A stretch of DNA of 64,000 nucleotides from Paraburkholderia bannensis NBRC 103871 (GCF_000685015.1 NZ_BAYA01000013.1:1-64000); one strand, 5' to 3'. Positions 51,417-61,898 are shown, numbered from the stretch's first letter. The notes: a model not told the origin generated them from the sequence alone. Numbers and translations are program-made.

Positions 51417-52370
51417 TCACGCGGCCAGCGCCTTGCGGATCGCAGCGGACAATTCAGCCGGCGCAAACTTCGTCACATAGCCATTCGCGCCGGCATTGCG
51501 CGCGTGCGTTTCATTCGCCGCGCCCGTGAGCGACGAGTGGATGATGACCGGAATATGCTTCAGGCGCGCGTCAGCCTTGATCTTGCGCGTGAGCATGAAG
51601 CCGTCCATTTCCGGCATTTCAAGGTCGGTAATCACGAGCGAAATTTTCTCGCGCACCGGCACGTTCTCATTCGCGGCTTCTTCGGCGACCTTCAGCAGCA
51701 TCTGCCACGCCTGTTCGCCGTTCGATGCGATCACGTGCGGCGCATCGAGCGCGGTGAGCGCCTGACCAAGCAGCGCGCGGGCGAAGCCCGAATCGTCGGC
51801 GGCCAGAATGCGGCCGCCTTCCGTACGCAGCGCGTCGCCCACGGCTTCCGGCTTCACGTCCTCGTGCTGCTCGGGGAATACGTCGCGCATCACCTGCTCG
51901 ACGTCGAGCACCTGGGCGAGGCGCGTCTTGCCCTCACCCGCATCGATGCGCGCGATCCCCGTCACATAGCCCGAGGTGCCGCTCGATTCCGCGCTCAGCA
52001 CTTCTTTCCATTCGAGCCGGATGATGTCTTCCACCTCATCCACCGCAAACGCTTGCGTGCCGCGCGAAAATTCGGTGATCAGCAGGATCGGCGGGCGCTT
52101 GTCGGAAGGCGAACCGATCAGCGACGCAATGTCGATCACCGGAATGATCTGCCCGCGAATATCCACGGCGCCCACCAGATGCGCGGGGGAACCGGCGATC
52201 GGCGTGACTTCGGGCATGGTGACGATCTCGCGGATCTTGAACACGTTGATGCCGTACAGGCCGCGCCCTGCGCCCGGACGCGCTTCGCCCAGACGAAACA
52301 GCAGGAGTTCTAAGCGGTTGTTGCTGGTCAGCGTGGTGCGTTCGTCAACGCCTGGTTGAATCGTCTTCAT
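51417..52370 (-). CDS. cheV: Chemotaxis coupling/response protein CheV
   Basis: 317 residues. Residues 1-165 form a CheW-like domain (LELLLFRLGEARPGAGRGLYGINVFKIREIV in part, VGAVDIRGQIIPVIDIASLIG). Residues 185-317 form a receiver: acidic pair ADD at 191-193, phosphoacceptor Asp249 in LVITDLEMPEMDG, Ser in IIHSSLTG and Lys301 in VTKFAP. CheV links receptors to CheA and adapts signalling through its receiver. The chemoreceptor gene upstream on the same strand is a natural partner, separated by about 254 bases. Confidence 0.9.
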   Translation of the reverse strand: MKTIQPGVDERTTLTSNNRLELLLFRLGEARPGAGRGLYGINVFKIREIVTMPEVTPIAGSPAHLVGAVDIRGQIIPVIDIASLIGSPSDKRPPILLITEFSRGTQAFAVDEVEDIIRLEWKEVLSAESSGTSGYVTGIARIDAGEGKTRLAQVLDVEQVMRDVFPEQHEDVKPEAVGDALRTEGGRILAADDSGFARALLGQALTALDAPHVIASNGEQAWQMLLKVAEEAANENVPVREKISLVITDLEMPEMDGFMLTRKIKADARLKHIPVIIHSSLTGAANETHARNAGANGYVTKFAPAELSAAIRKALAA

Positions 52371-52440
52371 GGATTTTGTCTGAGGAATTGCGTCGTCTTG
52401 CGCTGTGGGGCGGCCTGAAAGCAGGCTGATTAACGCCAGC

Positions 52441-52480
52441 TAGCACTCACTGATACTCGCTAGTACTCGCTAATACTCGC
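52441..52480. repeat. 10-base tandem repeat upstream of cheV
   Basis: Four near-identical decamers (TAGCACTCAC, TGATACTCGC, TAGTACTCGC, TAATACTCGC) in register, just upstream of cheV and inside the promoter-side gap (52371-52624). A 10-base period is close to one helical turn, so all units face the same side. Confidence 0.75.
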
Positions 52481-52624
52481 CCGCCTTGCATTCGATCCGT
52501 CCCCGTTCAATTCGCCTGCACCGAGTTTTCGCAGCGGGTGCGCTTTCGCGCCGTCCCAATCCTGATATCGGCAGGGACGGGCGAAGCTTGAACGGGGTCA
52601 ACCCTGGGTGCGTTTAATTCACGC

Positions 52625-54256
52625 TCAGCCGTAACTCGGTTGCGCTTGCGGGGACGCATGGCCGTGCTGGCCCTGATGGGCGTGAGCACCCGCAAAAGCA
52701 TGGCGCGCCGCCTGCGCGAAGCTGAACACGCCCACGGCGCGCTTGAGCGTATCCGCCTGCTGTTCGAGCGATTGCGCGGCGGCCGCGGCCTCTTCGACCA
52801 GCGCGGCGTTCTGCTGCGTGACCTCGTCCATCTGCGTGACGGCCTGGCTGACCTGTTCGATCCCCTTGCTCTGCTCCTCGGACGCCGACGAGATTTCGGA
52901 GACGATGTCCGAAACGCGCTTGATCGCCTCGCGCACCTGCCCCATCGAGTCGCTCACACGCCCGGCCTGCTGCGCGCCGCCTTCGATCATCGTCACCGAC
53001 GACGTGATCAGTTCCTTGATTTCGCGCGCCGCCGTGGCCGAGCGCTGCGCCAGGCTGCGCACCTCGCTGGCGACCACCGCGAATCCGCGGCCCTGTTCGC
53101 CCGCGCGCGCCGCCTCGACGGCCGCGTTGAGCGCGAGGATGTTGGTCTGGAACGCAATGCCTTCGATCACGCCGGTAATTTCAGAAATCTTGTGCGAGCT
53201 GCCGCTGATCTGCTGGATCGTGCCGACCATTTCGCGCACGGCCGCGTCGCCGCCGTTGGCCAGGTCGTTCGCGTCGCCTGCCAGGCCGTTGGCAGCGCGG
53301 GCGTTGTCGGCGTTCTGCTTCACGGTCTCGGTGATTTCGGTCATGCTCGCCGCCGTCTGCTCAAGCGACGCGGCTTGCTCTTCCGTGCGCGCCGAAAGAT
53401 CGAGGTTGCCCGCCGCGATTTCGCGCGCGGCCAGCGCCACCGATTCGGTCGAATGCTGGATGCCGCGCACGATGCCCGCCAGTTGCCCGTCCATGCGCTT
53501 GAGCGCGCCCAGCAACTCGCCGAACTCACCGCCCACGTTGTCATCGATGTCGCTTTCGAGGCGGCCGCCCGCGATCGTATTGGCCACCGTGATCGCGCCG
53601 TTCAGCGGGCGCATGATGACGCGCAGCAGGAACACCGACGCCGCAAACGCCACCGCGAGGCCCGCCAGCACGAGTCCGATCGCGACGATCAGGGCCGTGT
53701 GGGCGTGACGCTCCGAATCGGCGGAAAACTCGCGCGCTTCGTCGTCGTTGATCGCGATGTCCTGGTTCACGAGGTCGAGCAGGTTCTGCGCTTGCGACGC
53801 GTGCTGGACTTCGAGCTGCTGGCCGCCGTCGAAGTCGCCGGCATTGAAGCGCTGCAGGCTTTGCTCGGCAGAATCGCGGAACGGCCCCATCGCCGCGTCG
53901 ATCTTGTCGGCGACGGCGCGCTCGGTGGGATTGCTCACGCGCGCCGGGTAGTAATCGGCCCATGTTTTGGCCAGTTGCGCGAGGTCTTGATCGGCCAGTT
54001 GCGCCGCCGCGCGTGTCTTCTGCGCATCGCGGCCCAGCGCGATGCGGCTCAATTGCAGCCGCGAATCGATCGCCGAGGCGCGCAGGTCACCCAGGTCGCG
54101 AATCGGCACGACCGTGCCGGAATATTCGTCGAGCACGGTCTGGTTCAGACCTGAAATCGTCGATGCGCTATATGCGCCGACAAGCGCGATGATGACGACG
54201 CAAATCGCCATCGCCGCGATGATCTTGAAGCGTACCGTCTGCAGCAAACCGTTCAT
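52625..54256 (-). CDS. Methyl-accepting chemotaxis protein
   Basis: 543 residues from the ATG at 54256 (GAGG upstream). TM1 12-30, a periplasmic four-helix-bundle ligand domain of about 155 residues ([20 protein letters not shown]), TM2 near 190-212, HAMP ([20 protein letters not shown]), and a cytoplasmic coiled coil with the invariant tip [20 protein letters not shown]. The C-terminus ends in a His/Gln/Pro-rich tail without the NWETF-type tether. It senses a small ligand, unknown. A sigma28-type promoter lies upstream. cheV follows. Confidence 0.9.
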   Translation of the reverse strand: MNGLLQTVRFKIIAAMAICVVIIALVGAYSASTISGLNQTVLDEYSGTVVPIRDLGDLRASAIDSRLQLSRIALGRDAQKTRAAAQLADQDLAQLAKTWADYYPARVSNPTERAVADKIDAAMGPFRDSAEQSLQRFNAGDFDGGQQLEVQHASQAQNLLDLVNQDIAINDDEAREFSADSERHAHTALIVAIGLVLAGLAVAFAASVFLLRVIMRPLNGAITVANTIAGGRLESDIDDNVGGEFGELLGALKRMDGQLAGIVRGIQHSTESVALAAREIAAGNLDLSARTEEQAASLEQTAASMTEITETVKQNADNARAANGLAGDANDLANGGDAAVREMVGTIQQISGSSHKISEITGVIEGIAFQTNILALNAAVEAARAGEQGRGFAVVASEVRSLAQRSATAAREIKELITSSVTMIEGGAQQAGRVSDSMGQVREAIKRVSDIVSEISSASEEQSKGIEQVSQAVTQMDEVTQQNAALVEEAAAAAQSLEQQADTLKRAVGVFSFAQAARHAFAGAHAHQGQHGHASPQAQPSYG

Positions 54257-54311
54257 GTTCCTCGCCCTTATTCCGGCCACGATGCGCCGGTTGTCGACGC
54301 ATTCCCTCGTT

Positions 54312-54338
54312 TTATCGACACTTTTCGAGGAACAATTA
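54312..54338 (-). promoter_or_regulatory. Sigma28 (FliA)-type promoter of the chemoreceptor
   Basis: Minus strand TAATTGTT-N11-GTCGATAA matches the flagellar consensus TAAAGTTT-N11-GCCGATAA with exact spacing and 12 of 16 bases. It is about 56 bases upstream of the ATG, in an AT-rich leader. Confidence 0.75.
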
Positions 54339-54508
54339 GGCTTCTTTCGCAATTTTTTATTCTGACTATCTGCTGATGATTACATCGCTTTCATATCGAT
54401 AACAAAATATTTTTGAAAGGATTTATTAAGCTTTTCTCACGCTTCGTCTATTGCATTGACTGCGTGCAATCACACCTTTTATTTAGCATGCCAAAGTATC
54501 AAGCGGAT

Positions 54509-54537
54509 AAAAAAACGCCATCCCGAAGGATGGCGTT
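54509..54537 (-). terminator. Intrinsic terminator of shc
   Basis: Minus strand AACGCCATCC-TTCG-GGATGGCGTT hairpin with a seven-T tail (54515-54509), 15 bases past the shc stop. Confidence 0.87.
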
Positions 54538-54552
54538 GCGAGCAAGCGATGC

Positions 54553-56601
54553 TTATACGGCCAGCGCGTTTTCCTGTACGGGCGCGCTCATGGTGGTGCC
54601 CGCCTGCGCGGCGCTCACCAGGCGGCGATAACGCGAAAGTGCCCAAAGCGGGAAATACGCGGTATAGCCGTGGTACTTGAGGTAGTAAATGCGCGGGAAA
54701 CCCGGCGCATTGTGCGAGCGGTGCCACCAGAAGCCTTCGTTGTCCTGCACCGAAAGCAGGTACGCAATGCCGCGCTGCACGGATTCCGATTCGAAATCGC
54801 CAAAAGCCATCTGCGCGAGCAGCGCCCATGCCGTGAAGTTCGACACGCTCTCGCCGCCGTTCGTGCCGGCGAGTTTCGGGTCGATATAGCTGTCGTTGGT
54901 CTCGCCCCAGCCGCCGTCCGCATGCTGGCGCGCACGCAGCCAGGCAAGCGCGCGCGCGATATACGGCTGCGACGGATCTTCACCGGCCAGCGCGAGGCCC
55001 GCCAGCACGCTCCACGTGCCGTAAATGTAGTTGGTGCCCCAGCGGCCCCACCAGCTGCCGTCCGGACGCTGCGTCGTCTTGATGTAGTCGATGCAGCGCG
55101 CGAGCGAGGCCTTGTCCTCTTCGCGGCCCGTCACGCCGAAGCACAGCAGCACGCGGCCCGAAACGTCCTCGGTCGGCGGATCGAGCAGCGCGCCGTGATC
55201 GGCGAACGGGATCGCGTTCAGGTAGAGGCGATCACAGTCCGCGTCGAAGGCCGCGAAGCCGCCATTGCGCGATTGCAGCCCGCGCATCCAGTCGAGCGCG
55301 AGCGTCACGCGCGCCGCATACGGGTCGGCGCCGGTGACGCGTTTCTGCAAGCGGCCGCGCCGGTGCAGCATCGCCACCACAACGGCGCTGTCGTCGATAT
55401 CCGGGTAATACGGGTTCTCGTACTGGAACGCCCAGCCGCCGGCCGGCACGTCGGGCTTGACGTTCTCGATCCAGTCGCCCTTGAGGTCGTCCACCTGGCG
55501 CGCGGCCATCCAGTCATACGCGAGCGCGATCTTGTGCTCCAGTTCGGCGCGCGGGATGTTCGCTTCGGTGGCTTCAGTGGCTTCGTTCGCGGGCACATCG
55601 GGCACGGTCAGCGACTGCTCCATCGCCATCGTGCTCCACGCCGTATCCCACACCGGCGACAGGCACGGCTGGCAGTACACGCTGCCGTCCGGGCGCTCGA
55701 CCAGCAGCTTTTCCAGTGCGTTTTCGCAATCGCGACGCAGCGGGTGATCTTCAGGATACCCAAGCACATCCATCATCTGGTAGCTATAGACGATAGGCGG
55801 GAAAATGCCGCCCATGCCGTCTTCGCCATTCATGCGCTCGGCGCACCAGGCTTCCGCGTGCTTGACCGCGCGCTTGCGCAGCGCAGCCGGAATCAGCGGA
55901 TCGACATGGCGCAAAAGGCGATCGGCGGCCAGGAACAGGCGCCGCACGCCCTTGCCGCGCGCGAAATACTCGCGCTCCTGCTCGGGCGGCGTGACGAACA
56001 GTTCGGCGATCGACACGTCATGCGGGTTCTTCGCGCGCGCCTTGAGCGAGCACAGCACCAGCAGCGGCACCATCGTCGTGCGCGCCCAGTAGGCGACCTT
56101 GTACATCGAGATCGGCACCCACTTGGGGAACAGCACGAACTCGACCGGCATGAACGGCGTGGCGCGCCACGGCACCTGGCCGAAGGTCGCCAGCAGGATA
56201 CGTGTGAACACGTTGGACTTCGCCGCGCCGCCCAGTTTCAGGATGGCTTCGCGCGCACGCACCATATGCGGCGCGCTTTCCTTGTCGCCTGCGGCCTTGA
56301 GCGCGAAATAAGCCTTCACGCTGGCCGAAACATCGGGTGCGCCGTCGACATACAGATCCCATGCGCCGTGGGTGGCGAGGCGCTGGATGTCGCGCAGATA
56401 GCGCGCCATTTTTTCCTGGCGCACGGTGTCGATCTTCGCCATGAAATGCATCATGAGGATGTATTCGGCGGTGATCGTTGCATCGGATTCAAGCTCGAAA
56501 CACCAGCTCCCTTCGGGCTGTTGCCGGCGCGCAAGCGCGTTGCGTCCCCGGACGATGGCGGCGTCGAGCAGCGCCGCGAATGGCAGGTCGGATTTCTTCA
56601 T
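54553..56601 (-). CDS. shc: Squalene-hopene cyclase
   Basis: 682 residues. Membrane-associated class II terpene cyclase that turns squalene into hopene. The catalytic DxDD motif is at residues 401-404 in YYPDIDDSAVVVAML. QW-type repeats are visible, for example DGSWCFELESDATITAEYIL, PDGSVYCQPCLSPVWDTAWS, GGWAFQYENPYYPD and PDGSWWGRWGTNYIYGTWS. A run of Glu-Ala-Thr (ANEATEATEANIP) forms a short variable loop. No other hopanoid gene is adjacent. Divergent from a TetR gene, 64 bases apart, that probably controls it. Confidence 0.93.
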   Translation of the reverse strand: MKKSDLPFAALLDAAIVRGRNALARRQQPEGSWCFELESDATITAEYILMMHFMAKIDTVRQEKMARYLRDIQRLATHGAWDLYVDGAPDVSASVKAYFALKAAGDKESAPHMVRAREAILKLGGAAKSNVFTRILLATFGQVPWRATPFMPVEFVLFPKWVPISMYKVAYWARTTMVPLLVLCSLKARAKNPHDVSIAELFVTPPEQEREYFARGKGVRRLFLAADRLLRHVDPLIPAALRKRAVKHAEAWCAERMNGEDGMGGIFPPIVYSYQMMDVLGYPEDHPLRRDCENALEKLLVERPDGSVYCQPCLSPVWDTAWSTMAMEQSLTVPDVPANEATEATEANIPRAELEHKIALAYDWMAARQVDDLKGDWIENVKPDVPAGGWAFQYENPYYPDIDDSAVVVAMLHRRGRLQKRVTGADPYAARVTLALDWMRGLQSRNGGFAAFDADCDRLYLNAIPFADHGALLDPPTEDVSGRVLLCFGVTGREEDKASLARCIDYIKTTQRPDGSWWGRWGTNYIYGTWSVLAGLALAGEDPSQPYIARALAWLRARQHADGGWGETNDSYIDPKLAGTNGGESVSNFTAWALLAQMAFGDFESESVQRGIAYLLSVQDNEGFWWHRSHNAPGFPRIYYLKYHGYTAYFPLWALSRYRRLVSAAQAGTTMSAPVQENALAV

Positions 56602-56613
56602 GGCGCGAATAAT

Positions 56614-56632
56614 ACCATCCGGACGGAATGTT
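56614..56632. promoter_or_regulatory. Putative TetR operator between shc and the TetR gene
   Basis: TACCATCCGGACGGAATGT is a near-palindrome centred on TCCGGACGGA (TCCG-N2-CGGA) in a 64-base divergent gap that must hold the control of both genes. Proposed from position and symmetry only. Confidence 0.4.
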
Positions 56633-56665
56633 TAGCGTTGACGCCCGCAATGGTAAGATCCGGTC

Positions 56666-57355
56666 ATGAAGAACACTTCCGCCAAAGCCCCAGCCGACGC
56701 GGCTGGCCACGCCGAGGCCACGCCGCCGAGCGCGCCCAGCCCAGCCAGCGCGCCGGAAATCGGGGCGGCATCTCCTGCTCCCGCTTCAGGGACTCGCCGC
56801 AAGAAAGCGCCCATGCAGGTGCGCGCGCAACTGTTGCAGGCCGCGTCCGAAATCGCCACGGATCACGGCGTCCCCTCCGTCACGCTCGACGCCGTGGCCG
56901 AACGCGCGGGCGTGACCAAGGGCGCGCTGCAATATCACTTCGCCAACAAGCAAGGACTCCTTGACGCCCTGTTCGAGCAGACGCTCGAACGCTTCGAGCG
57001 CCAGATGGAAGCACGCCTCGCCGCAGAGCCGGACAATGCGGGCGGCGCGCGGGCGCGTGCCTACCTGCATTCGAGCATCGACGAAATGAGCCCTGCCGCC
57101 AGCACCAACGTGCTGCGCGTGCTGGTGGCCGCGATGATGACCGATCCGGAAATTCGCGAGCGTTACGCCGCGCCCATGCGCAAATGGACGCGCCCCGATC
57201 CGCTGCCGCTCGAAGAAGCCGCGCGCCTCATGATCTGCCGCCTCGCCGCCGACGGACTGTGGATTTCCGATCTGCTCGGCTACCAGGAAATGTCGCCTGA
57301 AATGCGCGAGGAAGTCGTGCGCCAGATCGAGAAAATGACGTTTGATGCGGCTTAA
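56666..57355 (+). CDS. TetR-family regulator
   Basis: 229 residues. A disordered, Ala/Pro-rich N-terminal tail of about 45 residues (SAPSPASAPEIGAASP) precedes the HTH: QLLQAASEIATDHGVPSVTLDAVAERAGVTKGALQYHFANKQGLLDALF (in parts). The C-terminal half is a helical ligand domain. Divergent from shc, so probably regulates hopene synthesis and itself. It is convergent with the LacI gene, 15 bases from its end. Confidence 0.88.
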   Translation: MKNTSAKAPADAAGHAEATPPSAPSPASAPEIGAASPAPASGTRRKKAPMQVRAQLLQAASEIATDHGVPSVTLDAVAERAGVTKGALQYHFANKQGLLDALFEQTLERFERQMEARLAAEPDNAGGARARAYLHSSIDEMSPAASTNVLRVLVAAMMTDPEIRERYAAPMRKWTRPDPLPLEEAARLMICRLAADGLWISDLLGYQEMSPEMREEVVRQIEKMTFDAA

Positions 57356-57370
57356 AGCGCTGCTAATGCA

Positions 57371-58462
57371 TTAGCAAGAAACCGGCGCAGTCGATGCGCG
57401 CACAACGAGATGCGGTGCGGAAGCGATACAGACTTTCGCTTCGCGCTCGCCCTGCCCGCCCGACTTTCCGGCGTTCGCAATCAATTCGCGCAACAACGTC
57501 ACGCCCAGTTCCGCCGCTTCGACCGTTGGCACCGCAACGGTCGTCAACGCAGGCCGCGATTCACTCGCCAGCTGAATATCGGTAATGCCCACCACCGACA
57601 GCCGCTTCGGCACATCGAAGCCAAGATCGGCGGCGGCCTGCATCGCGCCCAATGCGGGTAAATCGTTGGTCGTGAACAACGCGGTGAGATCGGGATGGCG
57701 TGTGAGCAGTTCGCGCGCCGCTGCGTAACCGCCCTGCGTCGTGTCGATGGCATGCACCAGCGGCGCCGCCTGCGCATCGAGTCCCGCCGCCTCCATCGCC
57801 GCGACAAAGCCTTCATAGCGCGCCGCGTGAATGCCATAAGCCTTGCTGCCGACAATCGCGCCAATGCGCCGATGCCCCAGTTCGATCAGGTGCCGCGCCG
57901 CGAGCTCGCCCGCAAGGCGAAAGTCCACGGCCACGCACGGCAAGCCCGGCGGTTCGAATGGCCTTTCCCACATGCACAGCACCACAGGCGCGCCACGCAG
58001 CTCGGTGAGCCGCAGGTCGTCGAAATCGAGGTTGGCGTTCATTACGAGCACGCCTGCGGACAGCGTGCCCGCGATCTGTTCGAGGTAGGCACGGCCCGTA
58101 TGCGGATCGCCGTCCGTGTTGCAGATGATGAGGAACTGGCCGCTGCTGCGCAGCGCATTTTCCACGGCCAGCGCGAACTCGGGATAAAACGGATTGGCGA
58201 TGCTCGCGACCATCAGCGCGATGGTGGGCGCGCGCCCCTCTGCCAGCGCGCGTGCGGGTAAATGCGGACGATAGCCAAGCGCGGCAATGGCCGCGAGCAC
58301 GCGCTGGCGCGTGGCCTCGCCAACGCGGCCGCGGCTGCGCAGCACGTTCGAAACCGTCGCGGGCGTGACGCCCGCGTGGCGGGCGACTTCGGCCAGCGTC
58401 GGGGCCGATGTGGACACCAACGATGGCGTGGGGGATTGGGGCTTTGCGGGCGTTGTGGGCAT
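57371..58462 (-). CDS. LacI/GalR-family repressor of the beta-galactoside operon
   Basis: 363 residues from the ATG at 58462; an ATG at 58495 is also possible because SD support is weak for both. HTH APTLAEVARHAGVTPATVSNVLRSRGRVG with the hinge helix LPARALAEGR, then a periplasmic-binding-fold sugar domain (TIALMVASIANPFYPEF, LGHRRIGAIVGSKAYGI, ALFTTNDLPALGAMQAA, LSVVGITDIQLASESRPALTTV in parts). Divergent from the ABC transporter/GH42 operon. A perfect palindrome at 58653-58668 is its probable operator. Confidence 0.9.
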   Translation of the reverse strand: MPTTPAKPQSPTPSLVSTSAPTLAEVARHAGVTPATVSNVLRSRGRVGEATRQRVLAAIAALGYRPHLPARALAEGRAPTIALMVASIANPFYPEFALAVENALRSSGQFLIICNTDGDPHTGRAYLEQIAGTLSAGVLVMNANLDFDDLRLTELRGAPVVLCMWERPFEPPGLPCVAVDFRLAGELAARHLIELGHRRIGAIVGSKAYGIHAARYEGFVAAMEAAGLDAQAAPLVHAIDTTQGGYAAARELLTRHPDLTALFTTNDLPALGAMQAAADLGFDVPKRLSVVGITDIQLASESRPALTTVAVPTVEAAELGVTLLRELIANAGKSGGQGEREAKVCIASAPHLVVRASTAPVSC

Positions 58463-58652
58463 CGCGTCTTTACATCTCAATATTTGGGAATGCATTTCAA
58501 CATTTGCCTGATTGGCTCAGGCAGCGGCACCATTGACCTCGCATTCCAGCGTTGCACTCGCCCACGAGGTAACGCAATTAATCCAACAAAATCGGAGACA
58601 CCGCGTCTGGCAACCAACGATCGCGCCCACGATCGATTTTTTTAGGTTGCCT

Positions 58653-58668
58653 GATTAAGCGCTTAATC
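58653..58668. promoter_or_regulatory. LacI-family operator
   Basis: GATTAAGCGCTTAATC is a perfect 16-base palindrome with the central CG typical of LacI/GalR sites. It lies 39 bases before the ATPase start, in the divergent gap, suited to block the operon promoter. Confidence 0.8.
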
Positions 58669-58706
58669 TCAAGCGTCGCGCCGATTAGAACACGGAGACG
58701 GGACGA

Positions 58707-59891
58707 ATGGCGAGCATTTCCTTGCGAGGCGTGCAGAAGGCCTACGGCGACAATGCGCCTGTGATACGCAATGTCGATCTGGAGATCGGCAAGAACGAGT
58801 TCTGCGTATTTCTCGGGCCTTCTGGTTGCGGCAAGTCCACCCTGCTGCGCATGATCGCAGGCCTCGAAGACGTGACGGACGGCGACGTGTCGATCGGCGG
58901 CAAGCTCGTGAACGACGTGAGCGCCGCGCAGCGCGGCGTGGCGATGGTTTTCCAGAGCTATGCGCTCTTTCCGCACATGACGGTGTACGAGAACATGGCC
59001 TTCGGCCTGAAACTCGCGAAGACGCCCAAGGCCGATATCGACCGCAAAGTGCGCGAAGCCGCGCGCATCCTCCAGCTCGAAGCGCTGCTGGAGCGTCACC
59101 CCAAGGCGCTTTCAGGCGGCCAGCGTCAGCGCGTGGCAATTGGACGGGCGATCGTGCGCGAACCGGGCGTGTTCCTGTTCGACGAGCCGCTGTCGAATCT
59201 GGACGCGACGTTGCGCGGCCAGACGCGTATCGAGATTGCCCGCCTGCATAAGCAGTTTGCCGAAGCGAGCGTGGTCTACGTGACCCACGACCAGATCGAG
59301 GCCATGACGCTTGCCGACAAGATCGTCCTGCTGCATAGCGGTAAGGATACCGAACTGTACGGCAGCATCGCGCAGGTTGGCGCGCCGCTCGAACTCTATC
59401 ACCGGCCTGCCAGCCGTTTCGTGGCGGGCTTCATTGGCTCGCCGCGCATGAACTTCCTGCCCGCGACGGTGAATAGCGCCGATGCGCAAGGCGTGAGCAT
59501 CACGCTCGACGGCAGCGGCGAAAGCGTGCGCCTGCCGTTGCAGGGCAGTGCCATGGCTGCGGGCGCGCCGGTCACCTTCGGCGTGCGGCCCGAGCATCTG
59601 GAACTGATCGCGTCGGACAGCGGCAACGCGACACGTCCCGGCGAAACGCTCACGCTCGCGCGCAAGGTCACGCTCGTGGAAGCGCTTGGCGAGCATAGCT
59701 ATGTGCATCTCGACCAACCCGGCGGCACCGTGCTGATCGCCAAGGCGCCCGGCGACGCGCAGTTCTCGCCCGGAGACACGGCGAAGTTCCGCGCGCACGC
59801 CGCGCAATGTCATCTGTTCGCGCAGGACGGCTTCGCACTCGCGCCGCTCGATGCGCAGCACCCCCTTGAAACCGCCGCGCAACGCGCGTAA
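58707..59891 (+). CDS. Sugar ABC transporter ATPase (MalK/UgpC type)
   Basis: 394 residues. Walker A FLGPSGCGKSTLLRMIAGL, signature ALSGGQRQRVAIGRAIVREP, Walker B VFLFDEPLSNLDATLRGQ and switch His in VYVTHDQIEAMTLADKIVLL. The C-terminal OB-type regulatory domain has FVAGFIGSPRMNFLPA and VTFGVRPEHLEL, as in MalK-like ATPases. First gene of the operon, with GGAGACGG upstream. It serves the binding protein and permeases encoded downstream. Confidence 0.92.
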   Translation: MASISLRGVQKAYGDNAPVIRNVDLEIGKNEFCVFLGPSGCGKSTLLRMIAGLEDVTDGDVSIGGKLVNDVSAAQRGVAMVFQSYALFPHMTVYENMAFGLKLAKTPKADIDRKVREAARILQLEALLERHPKALSGGQRQRVAIGRAIVREPGVFLFDEPLSNLDATLRGQTRIEIARLHKQFAEASVVYVTHDQIEAMTLADKIVLLHSGKDTELYGSIAQVGAPLELYHRPASRFVAGFIGSPRMNFLPATVNSADAQGVSITLDGSGESVRLPLQGSAMAAGAPVTFGVRPEHLELIASDSGNATRPGETLTLARKVTLVEALGEHSYVHLDQPGGTVLIAKAPGDAQFSPGDTAKFRAHAAQCHLFAQDGFALAPLDAQHPLETAAQRA

Positions 59892-59912
59892 CCCATCGAC
59901 GAGGACACAGGC

Positions 59913-61898
59913 ATGCGTCTTGGAGTCTGCTATTACCCGGAGCACTGGCCGGAAGCCATGTGGAAAGATGACGCCGCGCGCATGAAAGCGCTGGGCATCG
60001 ATCAGGTTCGCATTGCTGAATTTGCATGGAGCCGCATCGAGCCGTCGCCCGGCGAATACGATTGGGGCTGGCTCGATCGCGCCATCGATACGCTCGGCGA
60101 GGCCGGCCTCAAGGTGGTGATGTGCACGCCCACGGCGACGCCGCCGAAATGGCTCATCGACCGCCATCCAGAGATCCTGCCCGTGGGCGCCGATGGCCGT
60201 GCGCGTGCGTTCGGCTCGCGGCGTCATTATGATTTTTCGTCGCCCGCATGGTACGAGGCATCGCAGCGCATCTGCGAAGCCGTTGCGCAACGCTACGGCC
60301 AGCATCCCGCCGTCGCTTACTGGCAGACCGATAACGAATACGGCTGCCACAACACGGTGGTGAGTTATTCGGCAGCCGCAGTCAAGCGCTTCCGTGCATG
60401 GCTCGCGGATCGCTACGGCAGCATCGGCGCACTCAATACCGCGTGGGGCACAGTGTTCTGGAGCATGGAGTACCGCAGCTTCGACGAGATCGATGCGCCC
60501 AACGCCACCGTGACGGAAGCGCATCCCTCGCATCGGCTCGACTACCGGCGCTTTGCTTCGGACGAAGTGCGCCGCTATAACCTGATGCAGGTCGAAATCA
60601 TCCGCGCGCATTCGCCGGGCCGCCCGATCGCGCACAACTTCATGCAGCTGTTCACGGAATTCGATCACTACAAGGTCGCCGCCGACCTGGACGTGGCGAC
60701 GTGGGACAGCTATCCGCTCGGCGCGCTTGAAGAACAGTGGTACGCCCCGGAAATCAAGGCGCGTTATCTGCGCACCGGCCATCCCGATTTCGCCTCGTTC
60801 AATCACGACGTCTATCGCGGCATGTCGAAGCTGCCGTTCTGGGTCATGGAGCAGCAGCCCGGCCCCGTCAACTGGGCGCAGTGGAATCCCGCGCCGCTGC
60901 CCGGCATGGTGCGGCTGTGGAGCTGGGAAGCCTTCGCGCATGGCGCGGGCTGCGTGTCGTATTTCCGCTGGCGTCAGGCGCCGTTCGCGCAGGAGCAGAT
61001 GCACGCGGGCCTCAACACGCCGGACAACCGGCTCGATATCGGCGGCAGCGAAGCCGCACGCGTGGCCGAGGAAATCCGCACGGTGCTGGCCGATCCACAG
61101 GCCGATGCGAATGCGCACGTCGACACGCGCGTCGCGCTAGTTTTTGATTACGAAGCGAAGTGGCTTTTCGAAGTGCATCCGCAAGGCGCCGACTTTCACT
61201 ATCCGCGCTTTGCCGTCGAATATTATTCGGCGCTGCGCTCGCTGGGATTCGATGTGGATATCGTGCCGGTGAACGCGCCGCTCGACGGCTATCAGTTGAT
61301 CGTCGTGCCGCCGCTGCCCGTCGTCCCCGACGATTTCGCACAACGGCTCGCCGAATCCGGCGCGCAGGTCATTCTCGGGCCGCGCACCGGCTCGAAGACC
61401 GTCGACCTGCAGATCCCCGCCAATCTGCCGCCTGGCCCGCTGGCCGCACTGCTACCGCTGCGCGTGTGGCGCGTGGAATCGATGCGGCCCAACGTGACCG
61501 AAGCCGTCACATTTGCGGGCGATGCGCTGCCGCAAGGCCAGGCGCGCCACTGGCGCGATCTCGTCGATATCGATGCGGGCGCAACGGAAGTTCGCGCGAG
61601 TTTCAGCGACGGCCATCCTGCCTGGCTCACGCACGGCAAGATCCATTATCTGGCGAGCCTCTTCGACGATGCGACCACGGCGGCGCTGTTCGCGCAGGTC
61701 GCGCGCACGGCGGGCCTCGCGCCCACGCCGCTTGGCGATTCGCTGCGCGTGAGCCGTCGCGGCGGTCTCACGTGGGTATTCAATTACGGCCCCGGCATTG
61801 AACGCATCGACGCCGCCGTTCCCGATTCGGCCATCGTGATCGGCCAGCGCGAAATCGACGCGCAGGGCGTCACCGCCTACCGCACGCAGCACAAATAA
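59913..61898 (+). CDS. GH42 beta-galactosidase
   Basis: 661 residues, no signal peptide. Begins [20 protein letters not shown], the GH42 opening. Acid/base Glu142 in [12 protein letters not shown] and nucleophile Glu313 in [15 protein letters not shown] are both present within an (alpha/beta)8 barrel, followed by the trimerisation and C-terminal beta domains (LITPP-like [29 protein letters not shown]). It splits beta-galactosides, often plant galactan or arabinogalactan oligosaccharides, in the cytoplasm. Lies between the transporter ATPase and binding-protein genes, so imported oligosaccharides are cleaved inside. Confidence 0.93.
   Translation: MRLGVCYYPEHWPEAMWKDDAARMKALGIDQVRIAEFAWSRIEPSPGEYDWGWLDRAIDTLGEAGLKVVMCTPTATPPKWLIDRHPEILPVGADGRARAFGSRRHYDFSSPAWYEASQRICEAVAQRYGQHPAVAYWQTDNEYGCHNTVVSYSAAAVKRFRAWLADRYGSIGALNTAWGTVFWSMEYRSFDEIDAPNATVTEAHPSHRLDYRRFASDEVRRYNLMQVEIIRAHSPGRPIAHNFMQLFTEFDHYKVAADLDVATWDSYPLGALEEQWYAPEIKARYLRTGHPDFASFNHDVYRGMSKLPFWVMEQQPGPVNWAQWNPAPLPGMVRLWSWEAFAHGAGCVSYFRWRQAPFAQEQMHAGLNTPDNRLDIGGSEAARVAEEIRTVLADPQADANAHVDTRVALVFDYEAKWLFEVHPQGADFHYPRFAVEYYSALRSLGFDVDIVPVNAPLDGYQLIVVPPLPVVPDDFAQRLAESGAQVILGPRTGSKTVDLQIPANLPPGPLAALLPLRVWRVESMRPNVTEAVTFAGDALPQGQARHWRDLVDIDAGATEVRASFSDGHPAWLTHGKIHYLASLFDDATTAALFAQVARTAGLAPTPLGDSLRVSRRGGLTWVFNYGPGIERIDAAVPDSAIVIGQREIDAQGVTAYRTQHK

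Noticed and set aside
59112-61118. Minus frame of 668 codons opposite the ATPase and GH42 genes
   Set aside because: Shadow of two well-supported genes; His/Arg-rich.
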